A stretch of DNA of 64,000 bases. It comes from Pseudoalteromonas sp. CO133X (GTDB taxonomy: Bacteria; Pseudomonadota; Gammaproteobacteria; Enterobacterales; Alteromonadaceae). Location of the stretch: assembly GCA_004208945.1 (NCBI GenBank), contig SGPE01000030.1:682001-746000 (forward strand), written 5' to 3'. Shown here piece by piece: positions 1 to 9,177 of the stretch; position 1 is the first letter of the stretch; each line of letters begins with the position of its first letter. Under the pieces are notes generated by a model. The model saw only the letters and a program-made list of their open reading frames with translations, was not told the DNA's origin and did not search any database. The translations under genes and the position numbers were made by a program.

Positions 1-1179
1 GGTGACGCAGCGTTATTAAAGATGGCAAAAGAGTTTGATAAGCGCAAAACACCTCGCTTATTAGTGCCAGTTGAAGAAATAAACCAAGCTGAGCAGTTAT
101 TATCAAACGAGTTAAAAGCCGCCATCGAAACGGCCTACGCCAATGTAAAACGTTTTCACCAAGCACAATTACCTAAAGACATGAAGTTAACAACGCAACC
201 AGGCGTATTGTGTGAACTTAAATATCAAGCTATTGAAGCGGTAGGTATTTACGTGCCAGGTGGCAGTGCGCCATTGCCATCGTCAGTGATCATGCAAGGG
301 GTGCTTGCACAATTAAGTGGTGCACAAACCGTTGTGCTGACTACACCTGTGAAAGCCGATGAAACTATCAACCCTGCCATTTTATATGCGGCAAAACTAT
401 GTGGTATTAAAACCATTGTAGAAAGTGGCGGCGCCGGAGCGATTGCAGCTATGGCTTACGGTACAGAGTCAGTGCCTAAAGTGAACAAGATTTTTGGCCC
501 AGGAAATAGCTTTGTCACCATGGCAAAACAACTTGTTGCGCAAACTATTCCGGGCATGGCGATTGATATGCCAGCGGGTCCATCTGAAGTGCTAGTGATT
601 GCTGATGAGCGTGCAAACCCAGAGTTTATTGCGGCAGATTTATTATCGCAAGCAGAACACGGTGCAGATTCACAGGTTATTTTACTGTGTAACAGCGAAC
701 GCATTATTGAAAAAACACAGCAAGCATTAACAGAGCAGCTAGCAAAATTAAGTCGTAAAGACACTGCCGAGCAAGCCCTTGCAAACTCAAGCTTGATATT
801 AGTGGACTCGGTTGAGCAAGCCTTTGCGGTGTCTGCGCAATATGGTCCTGAGCACCTTATTCTACAGCTTGCTGATGCGCAGCCTTATTTAAGCTTAGTG
901 AAAAATGCCGGCTCAGTATTTGTGGGTGATTACACTCCGGAGTCTGCCGGTGACTATGCGTCTGGCACGAACCACGTACTACCAACGTATGGTTACAGCG
1001 CGACCTATTCGAGCTTAAACTTACTGGACTTCTTTAGAACTTACACAGTGCAAACCATCAGTAAAAATGGCTTACGTGAATTATCTAAAGCAATTTTACC
1101 TTTAGCCGCAGCAGAGGGGCTTGATGCTCACGCTAATGCTGTTTCAATTCGTCTTGAGGCTATGAACAATGAGCGATAA
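1..1179 (+). CDS. hisD: Histidinol dehydrogenase HisD (5' end outside window)
   Basis: Catalyses the last two steps of histidine synthesis, L-histinol to L-histidine with two NAD+, using zinc. The reading frame is open from base 1, so about 392 residues are visible and roughly 40 N-terminal residues lie upstream; the internal ATG at 22 is not the start. Family motifs are visible: VPGGSAPLPSSVIM, the nucleotide-binding FGPGNSFVTMAK, the zinc/active-site QAEHGADSQ, YGPEHLIL and SGTNHVLPT. It overlaps hisC by 11 bases, as expected in a his operon. hisG would be expected just upstream but is outside the window. Confidence 0.97.
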   Translation, partial: GDAALLKMAKEFDKRKTPRLLVPVEEINQAEQLLSNELKAAIETAYANVKRFHQAQLPKDMKLTTQPGVLCELKYQAIEAVGIYVPGGSAPLPSSVIMQGVLAQLSGAQTVVLTTPVKADETINPAILYAAKLCGIKTIVESGGAGAIAAMAYGTESVPKVNKIFGPGNSFVTMAKQLVAQTIPGMAIDMPAGPSEVLVIADERANPEFIAADLLSQAEHGADSQVILLCNSERIIEKTQQALTEQLAKLSRKDTAEQALANSSLILVDSVEQAFAVSAQYGPEHLILQLADAQPYLSLVKNAGSVFVGDYTPESAGDYASGTNHVLPTYGYSATYSSLNLLDFFRTYTVQTISKNGLRELSKAILPLAAAEGLDAHANAVSIRLEAMNNER

Positions 1180-2266
1180 TTCAAAAATAACGACACTGTT
1201 GCCAGATAACATTGCAGCGCTTACAGCCTACAGTTCGGCGAAAAGTGAAAAGCTGACAGGCACAACGTGGTTAAATGCCAATGAAAGCCCGTATTCACGT
1301 ACGCCAAATATCAATTTAGCTGATTTAAATCGCTACCCAGATCCGCAGCCTCAGCAAGTGATCACTCGTTACGCTTGCTATGCTAATTTAGAGCCAGAGC
1401 AAGTACTGATGACTCGTGGCGCTGACGAAGGTATTGAACTATTAGTACGTACTTTTTGTAGCCCTGCTAAAGATAGCATTGCACTTTTTTTGCCAACTTA
1501 CGGCATGTACAAAGTCACTGCTGATACCCACAACATTGCGATTAACGGTTTAACTCAAGAGCTGTTATTAAAAGGCACAGTTGATGAGATTGTCACTGCG
1601 GTTGCTGATTCAAAGCTGGTGTTTATTTGTAATCCAAATAACCCTACCGGCAGCATGACAAGCCTAGACAAAATCAGAAAAATCACCCAGCAACTTGCGG
1701 GTAAAGCGATTGTAGTGGTGGATGAAGCTTATATAGAATTTTGCCCAGAACAAACAGCGGCAAACCTGATCAACGAGTTTAGTAACCTTGTAGTACTAAG
1801 AACCTTATCAAAAGCATTTGCACTTGCGGGTTTAAGAACAGGCTTTACGCTAGCCAACAGCGAGCTGCTTGCACCTATTCGTAAAGTGATTGCGCCTTAC
1901 CCTGTATCTACGGTGGTGGCGAGTATTGCCGCAGATGCATTAAGTAGCGACAACATCGCTTCAATGCGCCGTCAGGTAACGATTTTAAATAGCTTAAAAG
2001 CCAAACTGAAAAGCTGGCTTGAGCAATCACCTGCCGTTATCAAAGTACTGAGCGGTGAAGGTAACTTTGTCACCTTAAAACTAAAAGACAAACAATCATT
2101 TAATATCGCACTTGAGCAAGGACTCGTGATGCGTGCCTTCACCTTATATGGCGAAAATGATTGGTTACGAATTTCTATCGGTAACGAGCAAGAACTAGAA
2201 CAAGTAAAAATTTGGTTAGATGGTTTATCACTGACCAGCAAAACAGTAGAACAGGAATTATCATGA
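1169..2266 (+). CDS. hisC: Histidinol-phosphate aminotransferase HisC
   Basis: PLP-dependent class I/II aminotransferase that converts imidazole-acetol phosphate and glutamate to histidinol phosphate. At 365 residues it is the usual length. Visible signatures are the N-terminal LNANESPYS, FICNPNNPTGS, VVVDEAYIEF and TLSKAFALAGLRTGF, which carries the PLP lysine. Its ATG overlaps the hisD end and its stop overlaps the hisB ATG (ATGA), consistent with translational coupling. Confidence 0.97.
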   Translation: MSDNSKITTLLPDNIAALTAYSSAKSEKLTGTTWLNANESPYSRTPNINLADLNRYPDPQPQQVITRYACYANLEPEQVLMTRGADEGIELLVRTFCSPAKDSIALFLPTYGMYKVTADTHNIAINGLTQELLLKGTVDEIVTAVADSKLVFICNPNNPTGSMTSLDKIRKITQQLAGKAIVVVDEAYIEFCPEQTAANLINEFSNLVVLRTLSKAFALAGLRTGFTLANSELLAPIRKVIAPYPVSTVVASIAADALSSDNIASMRRQVTILNSLKAKLKSWLEQSPAVIKVLSGEGNFVTLKLKDKQSFNIALEQGLVMRAFTLYGENDWLRISIGNEQELEQVKIWLDGLSLTSKTVEQELS

Positions 2267-3324
2267 GCAACCCGTATTTATTTATTGACCGCGATGGCAC
2301 GATTATCGAAGAGCCTATCACCGACAAACAGGTTGATAGCCTAGAAAAATTAGTGTTCTTGCCGAATGTGATCCCTGCTCTATTACAACTTCAAGCGGCA
2401 GGTTACCGCCTTGTAATGGTTTCAAACCAAGATGGTTTAGGCACTGATAGCTTCCCGACCGCTGATTTTGATATTGCTCAAGACAAGATGATGAATATCT
2501 TAAACAGCCAAGGGATTAAATTTGATGAAGTTCTGATCTGCCCTCACTTTGATGAACAAAATTGTGACTGCCGTAAACCAAAAACAGGTTTACTTACTGA
2601 GCTTATGCGCTCGGGTAAAGTTGATTTAGCGCGCTCATTTGTGATTGGCGATCGCCAAACTGACATCGGACTTGCTAATAACTTATGCTGCGAAGGTATT
2701 TTGTATGACGGCAGCTGGGATGCCATTGTCACCAAGTTGACAACCGCGAACCGTGAAGGCCGTGTCACTCGCAACACCAAAGAAACGCAAATCGATGTGC
2801 AAGTTAATTTAGACCAAACAAAAAATGGCGAAATTAGCACTGGCCTTGGCTTTTTCGATCACATGCTTGACCAAATTCGTACACACGCCAATATCGGACT
2901 TAACATTCAAGCCACTGGCGACTTACACATTGATGAGCACCACCTAGTTGAAGATATCGGCATTGCACTTGGCCTTGCCCTTAAACAAGCGCTAGGAACA
3001 AAAACGCAAATTGGTCGCTATGGTTTTGCACTCCCTATGGATGAATGTAAAGCAGAAGCGCAAATTGACTTATCAGGCCGCGCCTCGTTTGTATTAAATG
3101 CCGATTTTAGCCGTGAAAAAGTGGGCGATTTAGACGTGCAAATGGTTGAACACTTCTTTAAAAGCTTAAGTGATAATGCCGCCATGAGCCTTATTTTGTC
3201 GGTTAGCGATGGTAACTGTCATCACCAAGTTGAAGGCTTATTTAAAGCGTTTGCAAGAGCACTTCGCGCTGCGATTGCAAAAGATGCTTCGCAACAAACA
3301 GCCAGCTCTAAGGGGTGTTTATGA
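2263..3324 (+). CDS. hisB: Bifunctional histidinol-phosphatase / imidazoleglycerol-phosphate dehydratase HisB
   Basis: A two-domain fusion of 353 residues. Residues 1-165 or so form a HAD-type histidinol phosphatase with FIDRDGTI (nucleophile D9, D11) and a zinc loop CPHFDEQNCDCRKPK. The rest is imidazoleglycerol-phosphate dehydratase with FFDHMLDQI, DEHHLVEDIGIALG and the matching second half-repeat VEHFFKSL. The open frame extends to 2212, but the ATG at 2263 overlapping the hisC stop (ATGA) is chosen, because the protein then starts MSNPYLFIDRDG as in other gammaproteobacteria. The fusion is typical of that class. Confidence 0.97.
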   Translation: MSNPYLFIDRDGTIIEEPITDKQVDSLEKLVFLPNVIPALLQLQAAGYRLVMVSNQDGLGTDSFPTADFDIAQDKMMNILNSQGIKFDEVLICPHFDEQNCDCRKPKTGLLTELMRSGKVDLARSFVIGDRQTDIGLANNLCCEGILYDGSWDAIVTKLTTANREGRVTRNTKETQIDVQVNLDQTKNGEISTGLGFFDHMLDQIRTHANIGLNIQATGDLHIDEHHLVEDIGIALGLALKQALGTKTQIGRYGFALPMDECKAEAQIDLSGRASFVLNADFSREKVGDLDVQMVEHFFKSLSDNAAMSLILSVSDGNCHHQVEGLFKAFARALRAAIAKDASQQTASSKGCL

Positions 3325-3911
3325 TTGCTATAATTAATACCGGTTGTGCCAACATTAACTCAGTTCGTTTTGCCTTTGAACGCTTAGGGAAAACGCCTGA
3401 GGTGATCACCTCACCTGAACAACTAAAAGGCTTTGAACGTGCGATTTTACCTGGCGTAGGTCATGCTTCTGTTGCCATGAAACGCTTAAAAGACGGTGGT
3501 TGGCAACAAGCAATTGATGAATATCAGCGTCCATTGATGGGCATTTGTTTAGGCATGCAATTACTTTGCGACAGCACTGAAGAAGGCAACGTTGATTGCC
3601 TTGGCAAAATTCCGGGTGTTGTTAAGCACTTAGAAGTGGGCACATTAACCTCACCACACATGGGGTGGAATGACCTAAGCGTGCTAAAAGAGCATGCCCT
3701 TACCAAAGGGTTATCGGCGCAAGATCAAGTGTACTTTGTGCATAGCTTTGCGCACACAGTAAACGATGCCACCCTAGTTAGCGGTGAATACGGGCAAGCT
3801 TTTTCAGCGATAGTTGCCAAAGATAACTACGCAGGCATGCAGTTCCACCCTGAGCGAAGCGCCAAAGTAGGCACGCGACTTTTACAAAACTTTTTAGATT
3901 GGCAGCTGTAA
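3321..3911 (+). CDS. hisH: Imidazole glycerol phosphate synthase glutaminase subunit HisH
   Basis: Class I glutamine amidotransferase that supplies ammonia to HisF. The triad is visible: the nucleophile Cys76 in MGICLGMQLL, and His176 and Glu178 in MQFHPERS. It has 196 residues. A GTG at 3315 is also in frame, but ATG 3321 is preferred. It overlaps the hisB stop (ATGA) and has an AAGGGG ribosome site at 3310-3315 with 5-base spacing. Confidence 0.96.
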   Translation: MIAIINTGCANINSVRFAFERLGKTPEVITSPEQLKGFERAILPGVGHASVAMKRLKDGGWQQAIDEYQRPLMGICLGMQLLCDSTEEGNVDCLGKIPGVVKHLEVGTLTSPHMGWNDLSVLKEHALTKGLSAQDQVYFVHSFAHTVNDATLVSGEYGQAFSAIVAKDNYAGMQFHPERSAKVGTRLLQNFLDWQL

Positions 3912-3938
3912 GCGCAGCAAAAAATAAGAGAAATAAAC

Positions 3939-4673
3939 GTGATTATTCCAGCACTCGATGTATTACAAAACCAAATTGTGCGCTTATACCAAGGTAAGTA
4001 TGATACAGCACAATTTTACCCTTACGAACTTGGCGCACGCTTACAAGAGTACGCAAACAGCGGCGCAGGCAAACTGCACTTAGTTGATTTAGAAGGCGCG
4101 CGCGATCCAAATAAAAAACAGTGGCAGCATATTCAAGCTGCAACCAAAGCGCTTAATGTGCCTTATCAAGTGGGCGGTGGTATTCGCTCTGAGCAAGATG
4201 TTGCTGACTGGCTTGAAGCCGGTGCTAACCAAGTCGTGATTGGCTCAATGGCCGTTGAAAAGCGCGAACAAGTAAAGGCGTGGATTGAAAAATTTGGCAG
4301 CTCTCACTTTGTTATCGCACTAGATGTTAATAAAACTGACAACGGCTGGGCACCCGCAACACATGGTTGGTTAAGTGAATCTGAGTTTGGTTTGTTCGAA
4401 CTTGTTGATTTTTACGTGGCACTGGGTGTGGTTGATTTTCTGTGTACTGACATCAGTAAAGACGGCACCATGACCGGTCCTTCGTTTGCACTTTATGAAG
4501 ATTTAACCAACCACAACAGCGAGATTAAAGTTCAAGCTTCAGGCGGTGTAAGCTCACTGGATGATATTGCAAAGCTGAAGAAACTTGGCGTTGGCGGTGT
4601 TATCTTAGGTAAATCATTACTCGATGGTGCCTTTAATGTTGAGGAGGCGCTAGCATGTTATCAAAACGCATAA
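3939..4673 (+). CDS. hisA: ProFAR isomerase HisA
   Basis: A TIM-barrel isomerase that converts ProFAR to PRFAR. It has 244 residues, the usual length. Catalytic Asp7 sits in MIIPALDV and the second aspartate in CTDISKDGTMTG. The phosphate-binding loops are VGGGIRS and ASGGVSS. The start is GTG at 3939, preceded by AAGAG. The 27-base gap from hisH is the only real gap among these his genes. Confidence 0.96.
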   Translation: MIIPALDVLQNQIVRLYQGKYDTAQFYPYELGARLQEYANSGAGKLHLVDLEGARDPNKKQWQHIQAATKALNVPYQVGGGIRSEQDVADWLEAGANQVVIGSMAVEKREQVKAWIEKFGSSHFVIALDVNKTDNGWAPATHGWLSESEFGLFELVDFYVALGVVDFLCTDISKDGTMTGPSFALYEDLTNHNSEIKVQASGGVSSLDDIAKLKKLGVGGVILGKSLLDGAFNVEEALACYQNA

Positions 4674-5434
4674 TCCCTTGTTTAGATGTAAAAGACGGCC
4701 AAGTCGTTAAAGGTGTTAAATTTAAAGGCCATGAAGTGGTTGGTGATATTTTAACGCTTGCTAAGGCATACAGCGATGCCGGTGCGGATGAACTGGTGTT
4801 TTATGAAATCAGTGCCAGCGTCGAAAAACGCCTACTTGATGTTAATTGGGTTGAGTATATTGCACGCCACATTGATATTCCATTTTGTGTGGCAGGCGGC
4901 ATTAAATCTGTTGCCGATGCAGCACGTGTTTTAGAACGTGGTGCAGATAAAATCAGTATTAATAGCCCTGCAATTGCTCGCCCAGAGCTTATCAAAGAGT
5001 TACACGATGAGTTTGGTAAACAATGCGTGGTTGTGGGTATTGATAGCTTTTATGATGAAAACACTGGCGAGTATTTAGTGTATCAGCTGACTGGCGACCC
5101 AAATGCATCAAGCCGTACTCGCTACAAAACCGAAGAATGGGTTAAGCGTGTGCAAGACCTAGGCGCTGGTGAAATTGTACTCAACTGCATGAACCAAGAT
5201 GGCGTGCGTAAAGGCTACGACAATGTTCAGCTATCAAAAATGCGAGCACTGTGCGATATTCCTCTGATTGCTTCAGGTGGCGCAGGGACGATGCAGGACT
5301 TTGTTGATGTATTTCAACAAAGCCAAGTTGATGGCGCGCTCGCTGCCAGCGTATTTCACAAGAACGTCATTGATATTGGCGAACTAAAACAATTTTTAAC
5401 TGATAATAATGTAGCGGCAAGACTATGCAATTAA
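4655..5434 (+). CDS. hisF: Imidazole glycerol phosphate synthase cyclase subunit HisF
   Basis: Cyclase partner of HisH; it forms imidazole glycerol phosphate and AICAR from PRFAR and ammonia. It is a TIM barrel of 259 residues with Asp11 in RIIPCLDVKDGQVVKG, VAGGIKS, VVGIDSF (second catalytic aspartate) and LIASGGAGT. It overlaps the hisA 3' end by 19 bases. A GAGGAGG ribosome site lies inside hisA at 4641-4647, before ATG 4655. Confidence 0.97.
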   Translation: MLSKRIIPCLDVKDGQVVKGVKFKGHEVVGDILTLAKAYSDAGADELVFYEISASVEKRLLDVNWVEYIARHIDIPFCVAGGIKSVADAARVLERGADKISINSPAIARPELIKELHDEFGKQCVVVGIDSFYDENTGEYLVYQLTGDPNASSRTRYKTEEWVKRVQDLGAGEIVLNCMNQDGVRKGYDNVQLSKMRALCDIPLIASGGAGTMQDFVDVFQQSQVDGALAASVFHKNVIDIGELKQFLTDNNVAARLCN

Positions 5435-6039
5435 CCAAAGACACTCTTTCTCAAGTCGACTTTGCCAAAAGCGAATTGATCCCAGCTATCGTGCAAGACG
5501 CGCGCTCTGGGGTGATTTTAATGCAAGGCTTTATGAATCAAGATGCATTAGCTGCCACTTTCGACAAGCAAAAAGTAACCTTTTACTCGCGTTCTAAAGA
5601 GCGCTTATGGACCAAAGGCGAAACATCAGAAAACTACCTTGAAGTCGTTTCGGTGCACACCGACTGTGATTACGACTCACTATTAGTGCTGGCAAACCCA
5701 CTTGGGCCAACATGCCACTTAGGTACACAAAGCTGCTTCGGCGATGATGCTAAACCTAGCTTATCGTTTTTAGCTGAGCTTGAACAAGTGATTGTCTCGC
5801 GTAAAGACGATGATCCAAGCAAAAGCTACACTGCGTCTTTGTTTGCAAAAGACTTAAGCCGTAGTTGCCAAAAAGTGGGTGAAGAAGGTGTTGAAGTTGC
5901 CCTTGCAGCCATGAAACATGATAACGATGAATTAACCAATGAATCAGCAGACTTACTGTATCACTTAACTGTGTTATTACAGCGCCAAGGCCTATCGCTG
6001 GCTGATGTGGTGAGCTGTTTACAAGGCCGCCATAAGTAA
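5425..6039 (+). CDS. hisI: Bifunctional phosphoribosyl-AMP cyclohydrolase / phosphoribosyl-ATP pyrophosphohydrolase HisIE
   Basis: Performs steps 2 and 3 of histidine synthesis. The N-terminal HisI domain (about 1-115) has LMQGFMNQDAL, FYSRSKERLWTKGETS, HTDCDYDS and TCHLGTQSCF, which carry the metal-binding Asp and Cys residues. The C-terminal HisE domain (about 120-204) has KVGEEGVEVALAA and ESADLLYHL. At 204 residues it matches the fused form found in gammaproteobacteria. It overlaps hisF by 10 bases, is the last gene of the operon, and is followed by a terminator. Confidence 0.96.
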   Translation: MQLTKDTLSQVDFAKSELIPAIVQDARSGVILMQGFMNQDALAATFDKQKVTFYSRSKERLWTKGETSENYLEVVSVHTDCDYDSLLVLANPLGPTCHLGTQSCFGDDAKPSLSFLAELEQVIVSRKDDDPSKSYTASLFAKDLSRSCQKVGEEGVEVALAAMKHDNDELTNESADLLYHLTVLLQRQGLSLADVVSCLQGRHK

Positions 6040-6052
6040 ATGATGTTCAGTT

Positions 6053-6080
6053 AGATGCACCTTTTTAGGTGCATCTTTTT
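6053..6080 (+). terminator. Rho-independent terminator of the his operon
   Basis: Perfect 10-bp stem: AGATGCACCT (6053-6062) pairs with AGGTGCATCT (6067-6076) around a TTTT loop and runs into a T tract to 6080. It lies 14 bases after the hisIE stop. The minus-strand version has no following U tract, so it serves mainly the + strand. Confidence 0.92.
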
Positions 6081-6102
6081 CTAGTGTTTCTTAAATCCAC
6101 TC

Positions 6103-7482
6103 TTATCTACCCAGTGCTTTTAAAACATCACGGGTAAAGTCATGTTCGCTAAAGCCTTTAAGACCCGCAAGGTCATACCCTCGCCTAACAATCACTAACT
6201 GCTCGCTTGGAATAATCACCAAATATTGACCACGGTTGCCTCGCGCTGCGATGGTGTCGTTTGGTAATTCAGGAAAACGTTCGTTATAAAGCCACCACTG
6301 TGCGCCATACCCTGGTGCTGTTTCTGGGGGTTGAGCTGGGGCAGGTTTACTAATATAACTTAACCAGTCTTTTGGTAATATTTGCTCCCCTTGCCAGCGG
6401 CCATTATTTAGGTGTAATAGCCCTAAGCGAGCAAGATCCCTTGAAGTAGTCCACACTTGCGATGACAAAATAAAGTCACTTTGCCAATCTGACTCTAAAA
6501 ATGTGTGCTGCATACCGATTTTATCGAGTAAATTGTCATACGGATAACGCAAATAGCTCGCCTCATCGTTGAACGTTTCTCGTAAGGCACGTAGCGCTAA
6601 CATGGTGTCGTTATTGGCGTATTTCCAGCGGCTACCTGGCTTTACTTCTAACGCAGTATGCGTTGCAGTATCAGACACTAAACCGCCGCCCATATACACA
6701 CGGTCTGTCCGGTTGCCCGCTTTATTACTGTCTAAGCCCGATGCCATATGAAGCAAGTTTTCAAGGGTAATTTCGCCACGAGGGTCAAGCGGGTGAGACC
6801 AGCTTTCAAGCCCCGCAGGCTTTGTAACATCAAGTCGTTTTTGCGCTACCGCCACACCAATGATGCTCGCGCCAATACTTTTTGCAACAGACCAAGTACG
6901 CTGTGCGGTTTCTGGGGTAAAGCCTGCTTTATATTCCTCTGCTAAAATCGCCTGAGGGCTTGCTATTAAAATTGCTGAAGTGCGTGCGCCTTCACCATAA
7001 TGACGAGTAAAAGCCTGAGCAATAACCTCATCAAGCGCCTTATTGCCCGTAGCTTTATTAACACCATTTAGCGTTTGCCATGGCTTACCATCATCCTTTT
7101 TATCAGCTAAGTTTCCTTTAAACGGTGATTGTACAAGTGATGCAGCTTCAAGATTTGCCCCTACGGGCAAATCAACACAACCTAAACGAGGACGCCACAC
7201 CGATATACGCTGTTTACCTTTATCATAATTAACAGTGACTCGTTTATGCTCGGTATCAATGTTCGCATTCAGTGTTTTTACTGTGTCTGCAATTAAAGGA
7301 TAAATACCAGTAAGTTCATCAATACCGATTTGCTCCTTGGTTTTGCCAGCGTTAAACGTAGCACTACAGGTAAAATTGGCAACGTACCCAGCTGCATAAG
7401 CGTTTAAGGTTGTATCAGTTTCTTCGCTACAAACAAAAAAGCTAGTGCACAACAAAGCACTCAGGAAGGTTATTTTTTTCAT
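6103..7482 (-). CDS. Secreted serine hydrolase, class C beta-lactamase-like family
   Basis: 459 residues with an N-terminal signal peptide (about 1-18). The C-terminal two thirds has the beta-lactamase/penicillin-binding-protein fold. The nucleophile motif is S198-V-A-K201 (TWSVAKSIGAS), the second motif is Y288-A-N290 (WKYANNDT), and a GNRGQYLVI strand replaces the KTG box. The overall look (LLHMASGLD, YGAQWWLYNE) resembles the 6-aminohexanoate-dimer hydrolase/esterase branch rather than a true resistance enzyme. The substrate cannot be read from sequence. The N-terminal ~150 residues are less conserved and contain several cysteines. TAAGGAG precedes the ATG. It is a lone gene convergent with the his operon. 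Confidence 0.85.
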   Translation of the reverse strand: MKKITFLSALLCTSFFVCSEETDTTLNAYAAGYVANFTCSATFNAGKTKEQIGIDELTGIYPLIADTVKTLNANIDTEHKRVTVNYDKGKQRISVWRPRLGCVDLPVGANLEAASLVQSPFKGNLADKKDDGKPWQTLNGVNKATGNKALDEVIAQAFTRHYGEGARTSAILIASPQAILAEEYKAGFTPETAQRTWSVAKSIGASIIGVAVAQKRLDVTKPAGLESWSHPLDPRGEITLENLLHMASGLDSNKAGNRTDRVYMGGGLVSDTATHTALEVKPGSRWKYANNDTMLALRALRETFNDEASYLRYPYDNLLDKIGMQHTFLESDWQSDFILSSQVWTTSRDLARLGLLHLNNGRWQGEQILPKDWLSYISKPAPAQPPETAPGYGAQWWLYNERFPELPNDTIAARGNRGQYLVIIPSEQLVIVRRGYDLAGLKGFSEHDFTRDVLKALGR

Positions 7483-7698
7483 TATTACTCCTTAGGGGCC
7501 AAAAAGTTTAAATTAGCAAAAGAAAAAGATAATGGTATATTTTTACGGCAGTATTCAGGCTTTTAGCGATAAGGAGCTTTTTAGTTAAAAAATAAACGAA
7601 GTAAAGCGGTTTTCCCAAAAGTTTTTAAATAGTTTAAACCTTTTTTACTAATGTTTGCGACTAAGCTAAAAACACCACATATATGAAAGGGAAGAATC

Positions 7699-8436
7699 AT
7701 GTTAAGTACAGTAAAAACACTCTCACTAATTGCCGCAGGTTTATTATCAGCACAGACATTTGCTTGGGGTGAAATGCCTCTACAAGCAACTAAAAACCTC
7801 ACGCTAGATGCAGCATCATTAAGCGCTTTAAAAGTAGAAGCGGGCTCTGGTTTTTTACACATTACCGGTAGTGACAGTGATCAAGTGACCGTTAAAGCCG
7901 AGATTTATCAAGAAAAGCCTCATGATGAATACTGCTTAGACCTTAAAGCCAAAGGCAATAACGCAGCACTTAGTGCAGGTCAATGTGAATATCAAACCAA
8001 CAAACAAACTCGCATTGATTTAACCGTTGCAATCCCTCGCTCATTTAATGTTGATGTGCACGATGGCTCTGGTGAAATTATTATTAGCAAAGTCGCTAAT
8101 ACAGTGATCAACGATGGTTCTGGTTCAATTACAGCGAGTGACATTGAAGGTACATTAGAAATCAATGATGGTTCCGGTAGCATTGATGCACGTAATATCA
8201 GCGGTGATATTAAAATTCATGACGGCTCAGGTAATATTGATGTTGCCAACGCACAAGGTAATATTGAAGTGCACGATGGCTCAGGCGGTATCGACTTAAA
8301 TGATATTTCGGGTGATGTTGTCGTTTCAGATGGTTCGGGCAGCATTCGCGTTGATACTGCGGCAAACTTTGAGTTACTAACTGATGGTTCTGGCTCAGTA
8401 AAAGTAACCAACATTGCTGGTAAAACAAAGATGTAA
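7699..8436 (+). CDS. Secreted protein with seven 18-residue DGSG repeats (DUF4097-like beta-solenoid)
   Basis: 245 residues. A signal peptide (about 1-22, ending QTFAW) is followed by a short N-terminal strand region and then seven DGSG motifs spaced 17-18 residues apart (for example HDGSGEI, NDGSGSI, SDGSGSI). The units read roughly DGSGxIxxxxIxGxIxIx, a pattern expected of a right-handed beta-helix. It resembles the DUF4097/adhesin-like secreted proteins; function is unknown. A GGGAAGA ribosome site precedes the ATG. It is transcribed divergently from the serine hydrolase. The long open frames on the opposite strand here are by-products of the repeats. Confidence 0.8.
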   Translation: MLSTVKTLSLIAAGLLSAQTFAWGEMPLQATKNLTLDAASLSALKVEAGSGFLHITGSDSDQVTVKAEIYQEKPHDEYCLDLKAKGNNAALSAGQCEYQTNKQTRIDLTVAIPRSFNVDVHDGSGEIIISKVANTVINDGSGSITASDIEGTLEINDGSGSIDARNISGDIKIHDGSGNIDVANAQGNIEVHDGSGGIDLNDISGDVVVSDGSGSIRVDTAANFELLTDGSGSVKVTNIAGKTKM

Positions 8437-8458
8437 GCATAGTATTACTAGTTTAAAG

Positions 8459-8481
8459 GCGGTGCTAATTTGCAGCACCGC
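8459..8481. terminator. Intergenic hairpin between convergent genes
   Basis: An 8-bp perfect stem, GCGGTGCT (8459-8466) with AGCACCGC (8474-8481), and a 7-base loop. It sits between the DGSG-repeat gene (+) and the 134-residue gene (-). No long T tract follows on either strand, so the terminator call is moderate. Confidence 0.55.
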
Positions 8482-8495
8482 GCTTACTATTTATT

Positions 8496-8900
8496 CTACC
8501 CCGCCAATTTTTTATAGTGGCTAACTATCTTTTTTCGGTCATCCTCAGCGAATATTTTCAGCGGGATCTTACGAGTGATTGTTTTTTCCTTTGTAGCAAC
8601 TTCTAAGTGCAAAAAGTCTTTTATTACTTCAACGGAGTTTATATCTTTGTTTTTGATAAACCACCTTGGTCTTGCAATAGCTAACTTGACCTCAGAGTAG
8701 TCTTTATAAAACCTCACTGCCTCTAACCTACTATGAAAGAAGAATATGGCTATCATAAAAACTCCCATGCCGATTAAATGCGGCATAAAAAGCAACCCTA
8801 TTACCAGTGAGGCAATGCCCATATATAACAAAATGTTTTTATGTTTATCAGCGATATCAAATGTTTCAAACGGCTCGACTGTAGCATCATATTCACTCAT
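8496..8900 (-). CDS. Small membrane protein of unknown function (two TM segments)
   Basis: 134 residues, not recognised as a named family. An acidic N-terminus (1-20) is followed by two adjacent hydrophobic segments (about 25-40 and 43-57). The polar C-terminal ~75 residues have alternating hydrophobic strands (SEVKLAIARP, INSVEVIKDF, FLHLEVATKE). That pattern resembles membrane-anchored PH-like domain proteins, but this is only an impression. It overlaps the upstream small membrane gene by 8 bases, so the two are probably co-transcribed. Confidence 0.65.
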   Translation of the reverse strand: MSEYDATVEPFETFDIADKHKNILLYMGIASLVIGLLFMPHLIGMGVFMIAIFFFHSRLEAVRFYKDYSEVKLAIARPRWFIKNKDINSVEVIKDFLHLEVATKEKTITRKIPLKIFAEDDRKKIVSHYKKLAG

Positions 8901-9177
8901 TATGTAAACTCCTTAAAAAATGACGTTTGATTTCCTTATCCATTTCACTTCTCAAAGCAAAAACTCCGAGCGCGCCAATAGGCACAAAAACAACACAACC
9001 TAGCATTCCTATGTAAGCTAACCATTTATTTTTTAAAATAAAATACAAGCCGCCAAATAAAGATAACAGGATGGCTGGAGCAAAAATCAGTGCTAATGTC
9101 TGATAATTAGGATCTTGATATAAAGTGACAACTGCGAAAGTTTGGATCAGTATCGTGAGGGTATATAAGTACTTCAT
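8893..9177 (-). CDS. Small membrane protein of unknown function (three TM segments)
   Basis: 94 residues with three hydrophobic stretches (about 3-20, 27-46 and 52-72) and a charged C-terminal tail (SEMDKEIKRHF). No family recognised. It is the first gene of a likely two-gene unit with the 134-residue membrane protein, by an 8-base overlap. Confidence 0.6.
   Translation of the reverse strand: MKYLYTLTILIQTFAVVTLYQDPNYQTLALIFAPAILLSLFGGLYFILKNKWLAYIGMLGCVVFVPIGALGVFALRSEMDKEIKRHFLRSLHNE

Noticed and set aside
6103..7482. Beta-lactamase resistance gene
   Set aside because: SVAK and YAN motifs fit the wider serine hydrolase family, but the third motif is not KTG and the context gives no hint of resistance.
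7992..8440. Several open minus-strand frames opposite the DGSG-repeat gene
   Set aside because: They arise because the repeated GATGGTTCTGG-like codons lack stops in the complement; their proteins are repetitive Pro/Glu/Ser or Gln/His strings.
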